Both the position numbers and the translations under genes were made by a program. A stretch of 31,940 bases of DNA from Lachnospiraceae bacterium (lineage in GTDB: Bacteria; Bacillota; Clostridia; Lachnospirales; Lachnospiraceae). Shown here in pieces: positions 15,722-22,552 of the stretch (positions are counted from its first letter, which is position 1; the number at the start of each line of letters is the position of its first letter). The stretch lies in the NCBI GenBank assembly GCA_900763175.1, contig CAAFJI010000315.1, forward strand, positions 1-31,940, given 5' to 3'. Below the pieces are notes generated by a model that saw only the letters and a program-made list of their open reading frames with translations, did not search any database and was not told the origin of the DNA.

Positions 15722-18133
15722 TTATCTGTCTTTTTTCTTTTTTAATTTTCCTCCAAATCTCCGCAGCCAGAGCACATCCTCTCCGGAAATCTCCTGGAAG
15801 CCGTAGCTGGCAGTGAGGATGAGCGTCTGAAGCCTCTGAAGGTCTGCAGCTGTCATTCCGGTGTAATGTGCCTGCAGGTAATCCGTCACAGACCCGTCTG
15901 TCATGGTACAGCTTTCCGGCATTCCCTTTTTCACAAGCTTTTCATACAGGGTCCGGTAAATGGCAAGAACCTGACCGGCTTCCTTTTCCCCGATGCCAAG
16001 ACGCTTTTTCCGCTCCTTTTTTATTTTCCTGACCAGGAAAGCCACAACCAGCATAGCAAGAAGAATCTGTACGGCGATCATAATGCTTTCCAGATTTCCG
16101 GTAAACCAGCTAAACAGCTTAAATCCGGTGCTTTCTTCCTGGCTGTCCTCTGCACTGTTCTTCGCTTTCTCCGGAGACGGTGCGCCGCTCTCCTGATCCT
16201 GCTCCTCTTTTTCTGTCACCTGTGCTTCCATTCCAGGTGTTACCTCCACAGGAACCCAGCCGAGAAAGGGCTCATAAATCTCCACCCAGGCATGGGCATT
16301 GTCATCCTCCAGGATGGCTGTATAGGAGCCATTTTCATCCAGGGTAAACAGCTCCTTTTGTGCCACGTAGCCTACCACATATCGGGCAGGAACCCCGAAC
16401 ATTCGGAACATCATGGTTGCCGCAGCTGCAAAATGCATACTGTAGCCTTCCCTGGTATCATAAAGAAAGGTTTCTACGAAATCCTGGCCCTCCGGAAGCT
16501 TATCCACATCCAGCTCATAGTCACACTGACTTAGCAGCCGCCTGATCACATACTGGCGGATTTCTTCATATTCCTCTGCAATGTCCCAGTCAGGGCGGTC
16601 CACGCCCATCTCAGACTCTCCCCAATGCTCCTCTTCCTTTGTCTTTTTGCATTCTTCTTCCAGCTGCTCCAGGCCTGTTTCCGGCACCTGAAGGTCGTAG
16701 GTATTGCAAAAAGACCGGTAGGAAGCCTCCAGACTGTTTAACACGCCATCTGTGTTTTCGCCGTCACGGCAGCTCTCCATCACCTTCTGATAGTCACTTC
16801 TCCAGTAGCAGGAAAAAATATCGTCCTGCACCGTCTGCCCGGCGACAGAGGCATCTCCTCCCTCAATCTGGTAATTATCATTCAGGAAAGCATTGTAAGG
16901 CACATAGGTATATTGGCTGTTGGCATTCAGGTTTTCTACGGTGATGGTGTTGGCAGTGGTCTGCACATCACCGGAAATCGCAGAGGAAGCGTTCTCCTGC
17001 TCCCCGCCATAATTCTCGTAGTAAAGCATCCTGAGGAAAGGCAGATTCTGCACATAGGTAGAGGACTGTCCTTCTGTTTTCCAGGAGGCTGTGGCATTCT
17101 GGAAATTCTCCTCGTTTTCGGAAACAAAGCTGCTGCCTGTATAGGTTTCCCCGATAAAGCCCTTCAGGTAAACGGTTTCCTGAGGCATCTGGTCACTGGT
17201 CACCTTCAGGGCATTCACGCCGGTAAAATAATAGCCATCTACGGCTCCCAGCTGGCCATCCTCCACGCCGCCTCCTACGCCCTCCAGAGAAAGCTGCAGG
17301 TTACCGCCGGATATTTTGGGCAAAATCTGCCAGAGGGACTGGAGGAAATGGTTCTGCAGGCGCAGGGCTGTCCTGGAAAAGGCGGCTGCCGGTGCGGACA
17401 AAAGGGGCCTTGCCAGATACCATGACGGCACAGAGATCACAACTGCCAGAAATACCGCCATCCCAGCCGTTTTCCAGCCTGGGAGATGATTCCTTCCCGC
17501 TGTAAAAAGAAGGAGGACCATCAGCACAAAGAGATAGAGCCACAGGGTTCCGGGCCTGCCTCCTGCTGCCATGGTAAGGGCTGCCACAGGAAATAAGACT
17601 GCCAGCACAGGCAGCCATCTCTGGTTTTTCACAAGGCTTCCGCCCAGGACCCCGGTAACCGGAAAAAGAACGCACAGCCAGAAATAAAGGGGGCTGGTTC
17701 CTGCCGCTCCAAAGGAGCCCAGATTGCCGCCGTAGGCCTGATTGATCCTGCGGATGACCCTGTCTGCGGTCTGGTAAAAGCCGCTGGTGATCTGATCCTG
17801 AAAAACAAAGCAAAGGACTCCGTACAGGATGATCAGGAATAAAACTGCAAAAATCCGTTTCCCGTCCAGCCTTTTTTCCAGGAAAAGCCAGGTGAAAAGC
17901 AGGCTGTACAGGAGGATGCCTGTCACGATGGGGAGCCAGGAGAGCTTTATGGAAAAGGCGGACAGAACGCTTCCCAGAAGGATGGATACCGTGAGAAAAA
18001 GAGCCAGAAAGGACCAGCAGGCCTTGAAGTCTTTTCCTTTTTTCGCCGCTGGCGCCGGCTGGTATCCACTGTCCAGGACAAGAACTTCCATATTCTGTTT
18101 TTTTACAGGTGATTGGTTCTTCTTTCTTTTCAT
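15722..18133 (-). CDS. Membrane transglutaminase-like (TgpA-type) protein with Ser at the nucleophile position
   Basis: An 803-residue integral membrane protein. About seven N-terminal transmembrane segments (roughly 40-240) are followed by a large outside part with a transglutaminase-like core at about 520-640. One more membrane helix lies at about 683-701, with a DUF4129-like cytoplasmic tail. In the core the family motif GYCxHFA reads GYSMHFA here (Ser565, codon AGT at 16448-16450), while the partner motifs AHAWVEI (His614) and GWVPVEVTPG are kept. One base change separates AGT from Cys TGT. It may be a non-enzymatic or altered member, or a Ser hydrolase variant. Its start overlaps the DUF58 stop (ATGA). 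Role in cell-envelope protein handling is inferred from the MoxR/DUF58/transglutaminase cluster. Confidence 0.9.
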   Translation of the reverse strand: MKRKKNQSPVKKQNMEVLVLDSGYQPAPAAKKGKDFKACWSFLALFLTVSILLGSVLSAFSIKLSWLPIVTGILLYSLLFTWLFLEKRLDGKRIFAVLFLIILYGVLCFVFQDQITSGFYQTADRVIRRINQAYGGNLGSFGAAGTSPLYFWLCVLFPVTGVLGGSLVKNQRWLPVLAVLFPVAALTMAAGGRPGTLWLYLFVLMVLLLFTAGRNHLPGWKTAGMAVFLAVVISVPSWYLARPLLSAPAAAFSRTALRLQNHFLQSLWQILPKISGGNLQLSLEGVGGGVEDGQLGAVDGYYFTGVNALKVTSDQMPQETVYLKGFIGETYTGSSFVSENEENFQNATASWKTEGQSSTYVQNLPFLRMLYYENYGGEQENASSAISGDVQTTANTITVENLNANSQYTYVPYNAFLNDNYQIEGGDASVAGQTVQDDIFSCYWRSDYQKVMESCRDGENTDGVLNSLEASYRSFCNTYDLQVPETGLEQLEEECKKTKEEEHWGESEMGVDRPDWDIAEEYEEIRQYVIRRLLSQCDYELDVDKLPEGQDFVETFLYDTREGYSMHFAAAATMMFRMFGVPARYVVGYVAQKELFTLDENGSYTAILEDDNAHAWVEIYEPFLGWVPVEVTPGMEAQVTEKEEQDQESGAPSPEKAKNSAEDSQEESTGFKLFSWFTGNLESIMIAVQILLAMLVVAFLVRKIKKERKKRLGIGEKEAGQVLAIYRTLYEKLVKKGMPESCTMTDGSVTDYLQAHYTGMTAADLQRLQTLILTASYGFQEISGEDVLWLRRFGGKLKKKKDR

Positions 18134-19305
18134 TGTAGCTCCTGTATTTTATATGGAAGGGATTTCTCACCTTCGTAAATCTGACCGTCCAGGGTGATGC
18201 GAAGGAACGTCTCTCCCTGGGCATAATGGGAATCCGCACCAGAGAGGCAATCCTGCGGAGTAAGTCCTACCAGACCCTCCAGGGCCGGATAAAGCCTTTC
18301 TTCGTTTGTAACAGATACTCGAAGAGGCTCTCCTTTCTTCGGGCTGCAGATGTAGGCAAAGGGGATGTTACGCCGGGACAGGTAGCTGCCAGCGGAAGCT
18401 GCCAGATCCCAGAAGGCATCCAAAAGCTCTGCCTGGGCAGCGGGGTTACGTGCTTCTTTTGAGGCGGATTTCGGCTGCACTGCTCTCTTTTTCTTTGCTG
18501 CCGGTTCTGAAGGCGACTCTGCTGCGGATTTTTGACCCGCCGGAGCCTGATTCGCCTTTGGCTGCTCCGCTTCCAATTCTCCCATATCCAGATAAATTTC
18601 CACAGACTGGTCGGCAGGCATACTGAACTCCTTTACCAGCAGATCATCTGCTTTTGCACTGAGCTTCCAGTGAATGTTTTTCAGCAGGTCTCCCTGCCGG
18701 TAATATCTGGTATCAAAAATCTCCTGGCTGTCCATTCCAATGCGATCCGCTACAAGCTCCTGACTCATCTCATGCTCTCCCACAAAGGAGGGAGGCGCCT
18801 CCAGCTGCAGGGGATGGATCTGCGGCAGGATTGTGATCGTGCCGCCAAAAGCAATGCCCTTCTTCCCGGTGGTTCTCAGTCTGGCTGAAAAAAGACCAAT
18901 ATAATCAAAGATCCGAAGCTCGGTTACCGTCACCTGGGCTTCCCCGCAGTGGACCGGCTGGACCTGTAGGTTCCAGGAATCCCGGCTTCCTGCCCCAACG
19001 CCGGTATGCCCGATGACCTCACCACCACCTGTGATCCTGGCGGTGATACGGATATCTCCCACCGGAAATACGGTAGGATTTTGAAAAGAAAGGGTAATGC
19101 CGTCACGTTCACCACGGAATACAGCAGCCCTTTCTATTGCAAACGATGCTTTTATTTTCCCTGCCATCACATGAACCCAGATTCCCATACAAGCAGCGAA
19201 GAGAAGCTCAAACACAAAAAGGAACCTGGAAAATTCATTGTCAGTGGTCACTGCCACCCATAAGGTCACCAAAAGCAGGAAAATATAAAGGATTTTCCCT
19301 TTCAT
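18130..19305 (-). CDS. DUF58-domain protein, partner of MoxR ATPase
   Basis: 391 residues with two N-terminal membrane segments (about 4-19 and 26-46), then a beta-rich part. The DUF58 signature is YRQGDLLKNIHWKLSAKADDLLVKEF, with a von Willebrand A-like region after it. A lysine/alanine/proline-rich low-complexity insert (KANQAPAGQKSAAESPSEPAA region) breaks the C-terminal domain. Members sit between a MoxR AAA+ ATPase and a membrane transglutaminase and are thought to act together on envelope or exported proteins; the molecular job is not established. Its ATG overlaps the MoxR stop by one base (TAATG). Confidence 0.9.
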   Translation of the reverse strand: MKGKILYIFLLLVTLWVAVTTDNEFSRFLFVFELLFAACMGIWVHVMAGKIKASFAIERAAVFRGERDGITLSFQNPTVFPVGDIRITARITGGGEVIGHTGVGAGSRDSWNLQVQPVHCGEAQVTVTELRIFDYIGLFSARLRTTGKKGIAFGGTITILPQIHPLQLEAPPSFVGEHEMSQELVADRIGMDSQEIFDTRYYRQGDLLKNIHWKLSAKADDLLVKEFSMPADQSVEIYLDMGELEAEQPKANQAPAGQKSAAESPSEPAAKKKRAVQPKSASKEARNPAAQAELLDAFWDLAASAGSYLSRRNIPFAYICSPKKGEPLRVSVTNEERLYPALEGLVGLTPQDCLSGADSHYAQGETFLRITLDGQIYEGEKSLPYKIQELQ

Positions 19306-20246
19306 TATCTCTTCTCCGGTCTGGGCTGCTTCACAGATTTCAGGATTTCCTCTACGATCTGCAAGGACGCCCCTTCATTCATTTTCGCTCTTGTAGTACA
19401 TTTCAGACGGTGGACTGCAGCTGCCGGGAAAACCATCTCCACATCCCTGGGAAGGACGAAATTCCGGCCTTCAATATAGGCGTTTGCCTTGGCAAGCTTC
19501 GTGATGGCCAAGGCACCACGGGTACTGAGGCCAAGTGTTACCAGTTCATGGGAGCGGGTTGCGTTCACCAGCTCTACGATATAGCGGCACACCGTCTCGT
19601 GGATAAACACCTGGGCCACCTCTTTTTGCATCTGGGCCAGAATACCGGCATCTACCACCGGCTGGATCTCTTCGATGGTCTTTTTCTCAGACTGGGCCAT
19701 CAGGATTTCGATTTCATCCTCTTCGGAAGGGTATCCCATCTGAATACAGATCAGGAAACGGTCCAGCTGGGATTCCGGAAGCATCTGGGTTCCGGCGGAA
19801 CCGATGGGGTTTTCTGTTGCGATGACGATAAAGGGATCCGGTACCTTTCTTGTCACTCCGTCTACGGTTACCGTTCCCTCCTCCATGACCTCCAGAAGGG
19901 CGGACTGGGTCTTGGCTGAGGTTCGGTTGATCTCATCGGCAAGGAACAGGTTGCACATAACAGCGCCTGGCTGGTAAAGGAAGCTCTCTTTTTCCTTTAC
20001 GTACATGGAAAAGCCTATGATATCGGAGGGCAGAACGTCAGGGGTGAACTGCACACGGTGCTGCTCCAGATGCATTGCTTTGGCAAAGGCCAGTGCCATG
20101 GAGGTCTTTCCCACTCCGGGGATATCCTCGATAAGGATGTGGCCGCCTGCAAGAATGGCTGTCATTACCTGCCGGATGCAGCTGTCCTTGCCACGGATGG
20201 CCTTTTTCACTTCTTCCATGATTTCTTCTGTTTTTCTATTTTCCAT
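19305..20246 (-). CDS. MoxR-family AAA+ ATPase
   Basis: A 313-residue chaperone-like ATPase. Walker A is GVGKT (44-48), Walker B is LFLADE (100-105), sensor 1 is VIATENPIG, and the Arg-bearing LPESQLDRF follows. The C-terminal lid contains STRGALAITKLAKANAYIEGR. MoxR proteins remodel or activate partner proteins, usually with DUF58/VWA proteins encoded next to them, as here. The ATG at 20246 is preferred because GGAAGGA lies nine bases upstream; an ATG three codons earlier touches that site. Three inverted-repeat structures lie between it and the sortase gene upstream. Confidence 0.93.
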   Translation of the reverse strand: MENRKTEEIMEEVKKAIRGKDSCIRQVMTAILAGGHILIEDIPGVGKTSMALAFAKAMHLEQHRVQFTPDVLPSDIIGFSMYVKEKESFLYQPGAVMCNLFLADEINRTSAKTQSALLEVMEEGTVTVDGVTRKVPDPFIVIATENPIGSAGTQMLPESQLDRFLICIQMGYPSEEDEIEILMAQSEKKTIEEIQPVVDAGILAQMQKEVAQVFIHETVCRYIVELVNATRSHELVTLGLSTRGALAITKLAKANAYIEGRNFVLPRDVEMVFPAAAVHRLKCTTRAKMNEGASLQIVEEILKSVKQPRPEKR

Positions 20247-20274
20247 GTTTCTCATTCCTTCCAGATTTTACTGT

Positions 20275-20308
20275 AAAAAGCTCCAGACCCGTTTGCTCCG
20301 GTCTGGAG
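20275..20308 (-). terminator. Terminator after the sortase gene
   Basis: Minus strand CTCCAGACC (20300-20308), 10-nt loop, GGTCTGGAG (20281-20289), then CTTTTT (20275-20280). It separates the pilus transcript from the MoxR operon. Confidence 0.85.
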
Positions 20309-20313
20309 GAAAT

Positions 20314-20351
20314 CCACCCTTTATGAAGCATTTACGAATCATAAAGAGTGG
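20314..20351. repeat. Inverted repeat between sortase and moxR
   Basis: CCACCCTTTATGA (20314-20326) pairs with TCATAAAGAGTGG (20339-20351), with one mismatch and a 12-nt loop. No T tract. Function unknown. Confidence 0.7.
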
Positions 20352-20359
20352 AATAGCAA

Positions 20360-20394
20360 GTATCGATAAGTCCCTCGCAGCGAGGGATGGAAAC
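20360..20394 (+). repeat. Orphan 35-nt CRISPR-repeat-like unit
   Basis: A single 35-nt unit beginning gtatcgataag, with the perfect inner hairpin CCCTCGCAGCGAGGG (15-nt palindrome) and ending GATGGAAAC. Length, central palindrome and GAAAC end resemble CRISPR direct repeats of class 1 systems. There is no second copy, spacer series or cas gene in the window, so this is a resemblance only. Confidence 0.3.
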
Positions 20395-20408
20395 TGCAAA
20401 CAGGCTTT

Positions 20409-21272
20409 TTATTTCTTTTTGTTCCGCTTTTTGTTTCGATGACGGCGGATCAGGATGATCAGGATAAGGATTCCCTCCACTGCAATTACGCCAGCCATCA
20501 TAAACAGGAACCAGGGCCACACATCTACCAGCCTTCTTGCCATTGCTGCGGGCTGAAGCTGGGATACGGTCTTGGCCTTTTCTTCGCCTGTGTATTCTAC
20601 TCTGTGGCCCCGCACCAAAAGCCTGTGGGAGTTTATGGCATAGGGGGTGCAGGTGACAAGGGTTACGTAGTCCTCTCCCTCCACAATGTCCAGGTCTGTG
20701 GTATCGTCAGGATCTACTACTTTTATCTGGTCTGCTTCGTATGCAAGGATTTCATCCAGAACATGGATGTAGAACTGATCTCCTATCTCTACCTTATCCA
20801 TGTCGGTGAAAAGCTTCGCTTCCGGCAGGCCCCGGTGTCCGGTGAGGACGCAGTGTGTACTCTCGCCGCCCAGGGGGAAAGAGGTTTCCGGGATGTAGCC
20901 CACGCCCTTTGCCAAAACGTCCTGAGTGGTTCCGCAATATATAGGAAGGTTTACGTCAATGCAGGGGATGGTAAGGTAGCCAATGATTTCTCCCACATCT
21001 ACCATGTCTACATGGCTGATGGCTTCCTGGTTCTCTCCGGTCTCGTCTCGTATCACGGCGTGTCCAAGCTGTTCGTTGTACTGCTTCATGGACTCCTTCA
21101 CCGCATCGAGCTTCTCTTCATCCATCTCCTCCACCTGGTCATTGTAGTTTACAATGGCCTGGGAGGCATTTTTCTGCGCAAGCATATTGCTGATCACCGG
21201 ATAGAAGGCCAGCCCGACCCCTGCCAGTATCAGAATCAAACTAAAAATCGTACTCAATCTGGGTTTTTTCAT
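20409..21272 (-). CDS. srtC: Class C sortase (pilus polymerase)
   Basis: Joins pilin subunits by cutting their LPxTG-type motif and linking it to a lysine of the next pilin. 287 residues: membrane segment about 8-27, catalytic core, second C-terminal membrane helix (about 252-275) and a basic tail, the class C layout. Catalytic residues are His146 (LTGHRGLP), Cys208 in TLVTCTPYAINSHRLLVRG and Arg217 nine residues later, matching class C enzymes. The lid DP-F/W motif usual before the core was not seen. It belongs with the pilin genes at 22553-31782, from which it is now separated by gene remnants. No clear promoter was found directly before it. Confidence 0.96.
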   Translation of the reverse strand: MKKPRLSTIFSLILILAGVGLAFYPVISNMLAQKNASQAIVNYNDQVEEMDEEKLDAVKESMKQYNEQLGHAVIRDETGENQEAISHVDMVDVGEIIGYLTIPCIDVNLPIYCGTTQDVLAKGVGYIPETSFPLGGESTHCVLTGHRGLPEAKLFTDMDKVEIGDQFYIHVLDEILAYEADQIKVVDPDDTTDLDIVEGEDYVTLVTCTPYAINSHRLLVRGHRVEYTGEEKAKTVSQLQPAAMARRLVDVWPWFLFMMAGVIAVEGILILIILIRRHRNKKRNKKK

Positions 21273-21374
21273 AAAATCAGTCCCTTCCCTGCATGATAGC
21301 AGGAAACTATCTCCTACTGTGGGAGTTTAGCACAGACAGACAGAAAATTCCATGAAAAAAAACATGGAAAAATG

Positions 21375-21521
21375 TTAGAAAATTAAGAAAACGAAAAAAA
21401 ATATTACATCTCGCAGCCACTCAAAATACCATCGTTCTGTCTCACCTTCTACAGAAAATGTATATTTCCGTATTTCCAGCATTCCATTCCTATTGGCGTC
21501 TGCCTCCAATGTGCTAAACAT
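21375..21521 (-). pseudogene. RloB-like N-terminal fragment
   Basis: A 48-codon frame whose residues 17-40 read IRKYTFSVEGETERWYFEWL plus RDVI, close to the start of RloB-family (TOPRIM-like) proteins, which are found in restriction and phage-defence gene clusters. After RDVI the frame runs into a T-rich stretch coding FFFVFLIF and stops. RloB proteins are normally about 200 residues, so only the beginning is left. It lies between the terminator at 21559-21596 and the sortase gene. Confidence 0.6.
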
Positions 21522-21558
21522 ATGTTCATATTTTGTTTTTTATATACATGCAACACAC

Positions 21559-21596
21559 AAAAAAAGCCACCAGAAGAATTCGTATCCCCTGGTAGC
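21559..21596 (-). terminator. Terminator after the Rpn remnant
   Basis: Minus strand GCTACCAG (21589-21596), loop, CTGGTGGC (21566-21573), then seven T (21559-21565). It lies 22 bp after the stop codon of the remnant. Confidence 0.85.
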
Positions 21597-21617
21597 TCCA
21601 TTAAAATTAATCATTTG

Positions 21618-22034
21618 TTAATGTGCAACACTCATGCTCTCATCAATCCATTTCTGTACCATTTGAGCACTTACCTTAAGATAGTGAGCTATTTTATCAA
21701 CTTTCATTCCATCCGCAGCCATGGATAATGCTGAGGCTTTTGCTTTTTTCAGCTCACCGCTTTCAATACCTTCCCTGTAAATCTGTTCCATCTCACGGCA
21801 CATGAATTCCACTCCTTTCTCTGTTTCCTTCAATTCGTATACTCTGTCAGCAAGTACCTTACTGTGCATATCTTCTGCATTCTTACAGTGAAGATCATGC
21901 ATCAGTCTGCCTAATTCTGTATCCTCTTGTTTCTTAGAATTTACGTAGATAATATGAGCTTCATCCTTAAAATTCTCACTGACTTCTTCGATTTTCCTAT
22001 CTATATGATAAATCGGAAGCCTCCCAACCCAATT
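21618..22034 (-). pseudogene. 5'-truncated Rpn-family (PD-(D/E)XK) nuclease/transposase
   Basis: The open frame from the TGA at 22035-22037 reads NWVGRLPIYHIDRKIEEV... then FKDEAHIIYVNSKKQEDTELGRLMHDLHCKNAEDM, the C-terminal half of Rpn-type recombination-promoting nuclease / putative transposase proteins. It ends with a short helical repeat tail, DKIAHYLKVSAQMVQKWIDE. The N-terminal nuclease part is gone, and no start codon with a ribosome-binding site is near the break; the ATG at 21902 is internal to the homology. Full members are about 280-330 residues and only about 139 remain. Non-coding structured sequence lies directly upstream. Confidence 0.8.
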
Positions 22035-22092
22035 TCATCTTAACATCAAAACCAGCTTTTCACAAGCTACTATTTTATCCTATACCGCATTG

Positions 22093-22360
22093 GGGTCTGC
22101 CATGGTTAGCAGCTTATTTGATGGGATTTCCACCCACCGGACTATATCCCCTTAGCTGGACGCATGGTCAGACACCATTGCTGGAGCGTCTCCCCGAAAT
22201 CATCCTTTCAATCTGAACGCCCCATTTTAGCAGGTGTGGTTAGCTACTACATATGCAAATGGCTGGACGGGAAAGGATAGGCAGCGACAGCCTAAACGGA
22301 TTCGCTCACCGTGACGAGCAAGAAAGCCCCCAGAGGTCGCATCTCTGGGGGCTTTCGTTT
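22093..22360 (+). ncRNA. Candidate free-standing structured RNA, about 270 nt
   Basis: A gene-free stretch with a plausible plus-strand promoter, TTCACA (22059-22064), 16 bp, TATACC (22081-22086), and a strong 3' hairpin with CTTTCGTTT. Nested pairings on this strand include GACGC-ATGGT...ACCAT...GCGTC (about 22159-22193), AGGC-agcgaca-GCCU (near 22287), GUGG...CUAC (near 22236), and GGGG (22092-22095) with CCCC (near 22148). The motifs GGTTAGC and GCTGGACG each occur twice, suggesting internal duplication. Bases 22209-22228 match palindrome A at 19 of 20. No reading frame in it resembles a protein. Known large Clostridia RNAs such as raiA are worth testing, but no class can be assigned from memory. 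Confidence 0.4.
22326..22360. terminator. Strong 10-bp hairpin terminator
   Basis: GCCCCCAGAG (22326-22335), 7-nt loop, CTCTGGGGGC (22343-22352), then TTTCGTTT on the plus strand. On the minus strand the same hairpin is followed by TTTCTTG, so it may work in both directions, with the plus strand better. Confidence 0.75.
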
Positions 22361-22398
22361 CGCCAAATGGAATTTCACCGCATTCCTTAGCTGCTATT

Positions 22399-22427
22399 AT
22401 AATATGCCATAACTGAGGAACTGTCAA
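22399..22427 (-). promoter_or_regulatory. Unassigned promoter pointing left, after the pilin terminator
   Basis: Minus strand TTGACA (22422-22427), 17 bp, TATTAT (22399-22404). The transcript would start near 22392 and run into the hairpin at 22326-22352, then antisense to the candidate RNA and on to the Rpn remnant. Possibly the old promoter of the remnant. Confidence 0.55.
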
Positions 22428-22451
22428 CTTGAAGGTTTCCACTGTCAGCGA

Positions 22452-22495
22452 AAAACATCCCAAATCTATCGTGGCAGGTAGATTTGGGATGTTTT
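22452..22495 (-). terminator. Terminator after the backbone pilin gene
   Basis: Minus strand: ACATCCCAAATCTA, a 10-nt loop and TAGATTTGGGATGT followed by TTTTT; arms 22454-22468 and 22479-22493. It lies about 58 bp past the pilin stop, so the sortase gene is not simply cotranscribed with the pilin. Confidence 0.9.
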
Positions 22496-22552
22496 GACTG
22501 TTTATCTACAAATAATGTTTCCTTTTAAGGGGAAGAAATCGTTGCGGAAACC

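Noticed and set aside
22227..22463. A 78-codon minus-strand frame across the pilin terminator and the GC-rich hairpin
   Set aside because: It spans a terminator, a promoter and a hairpin, and its product resembles no protein family.
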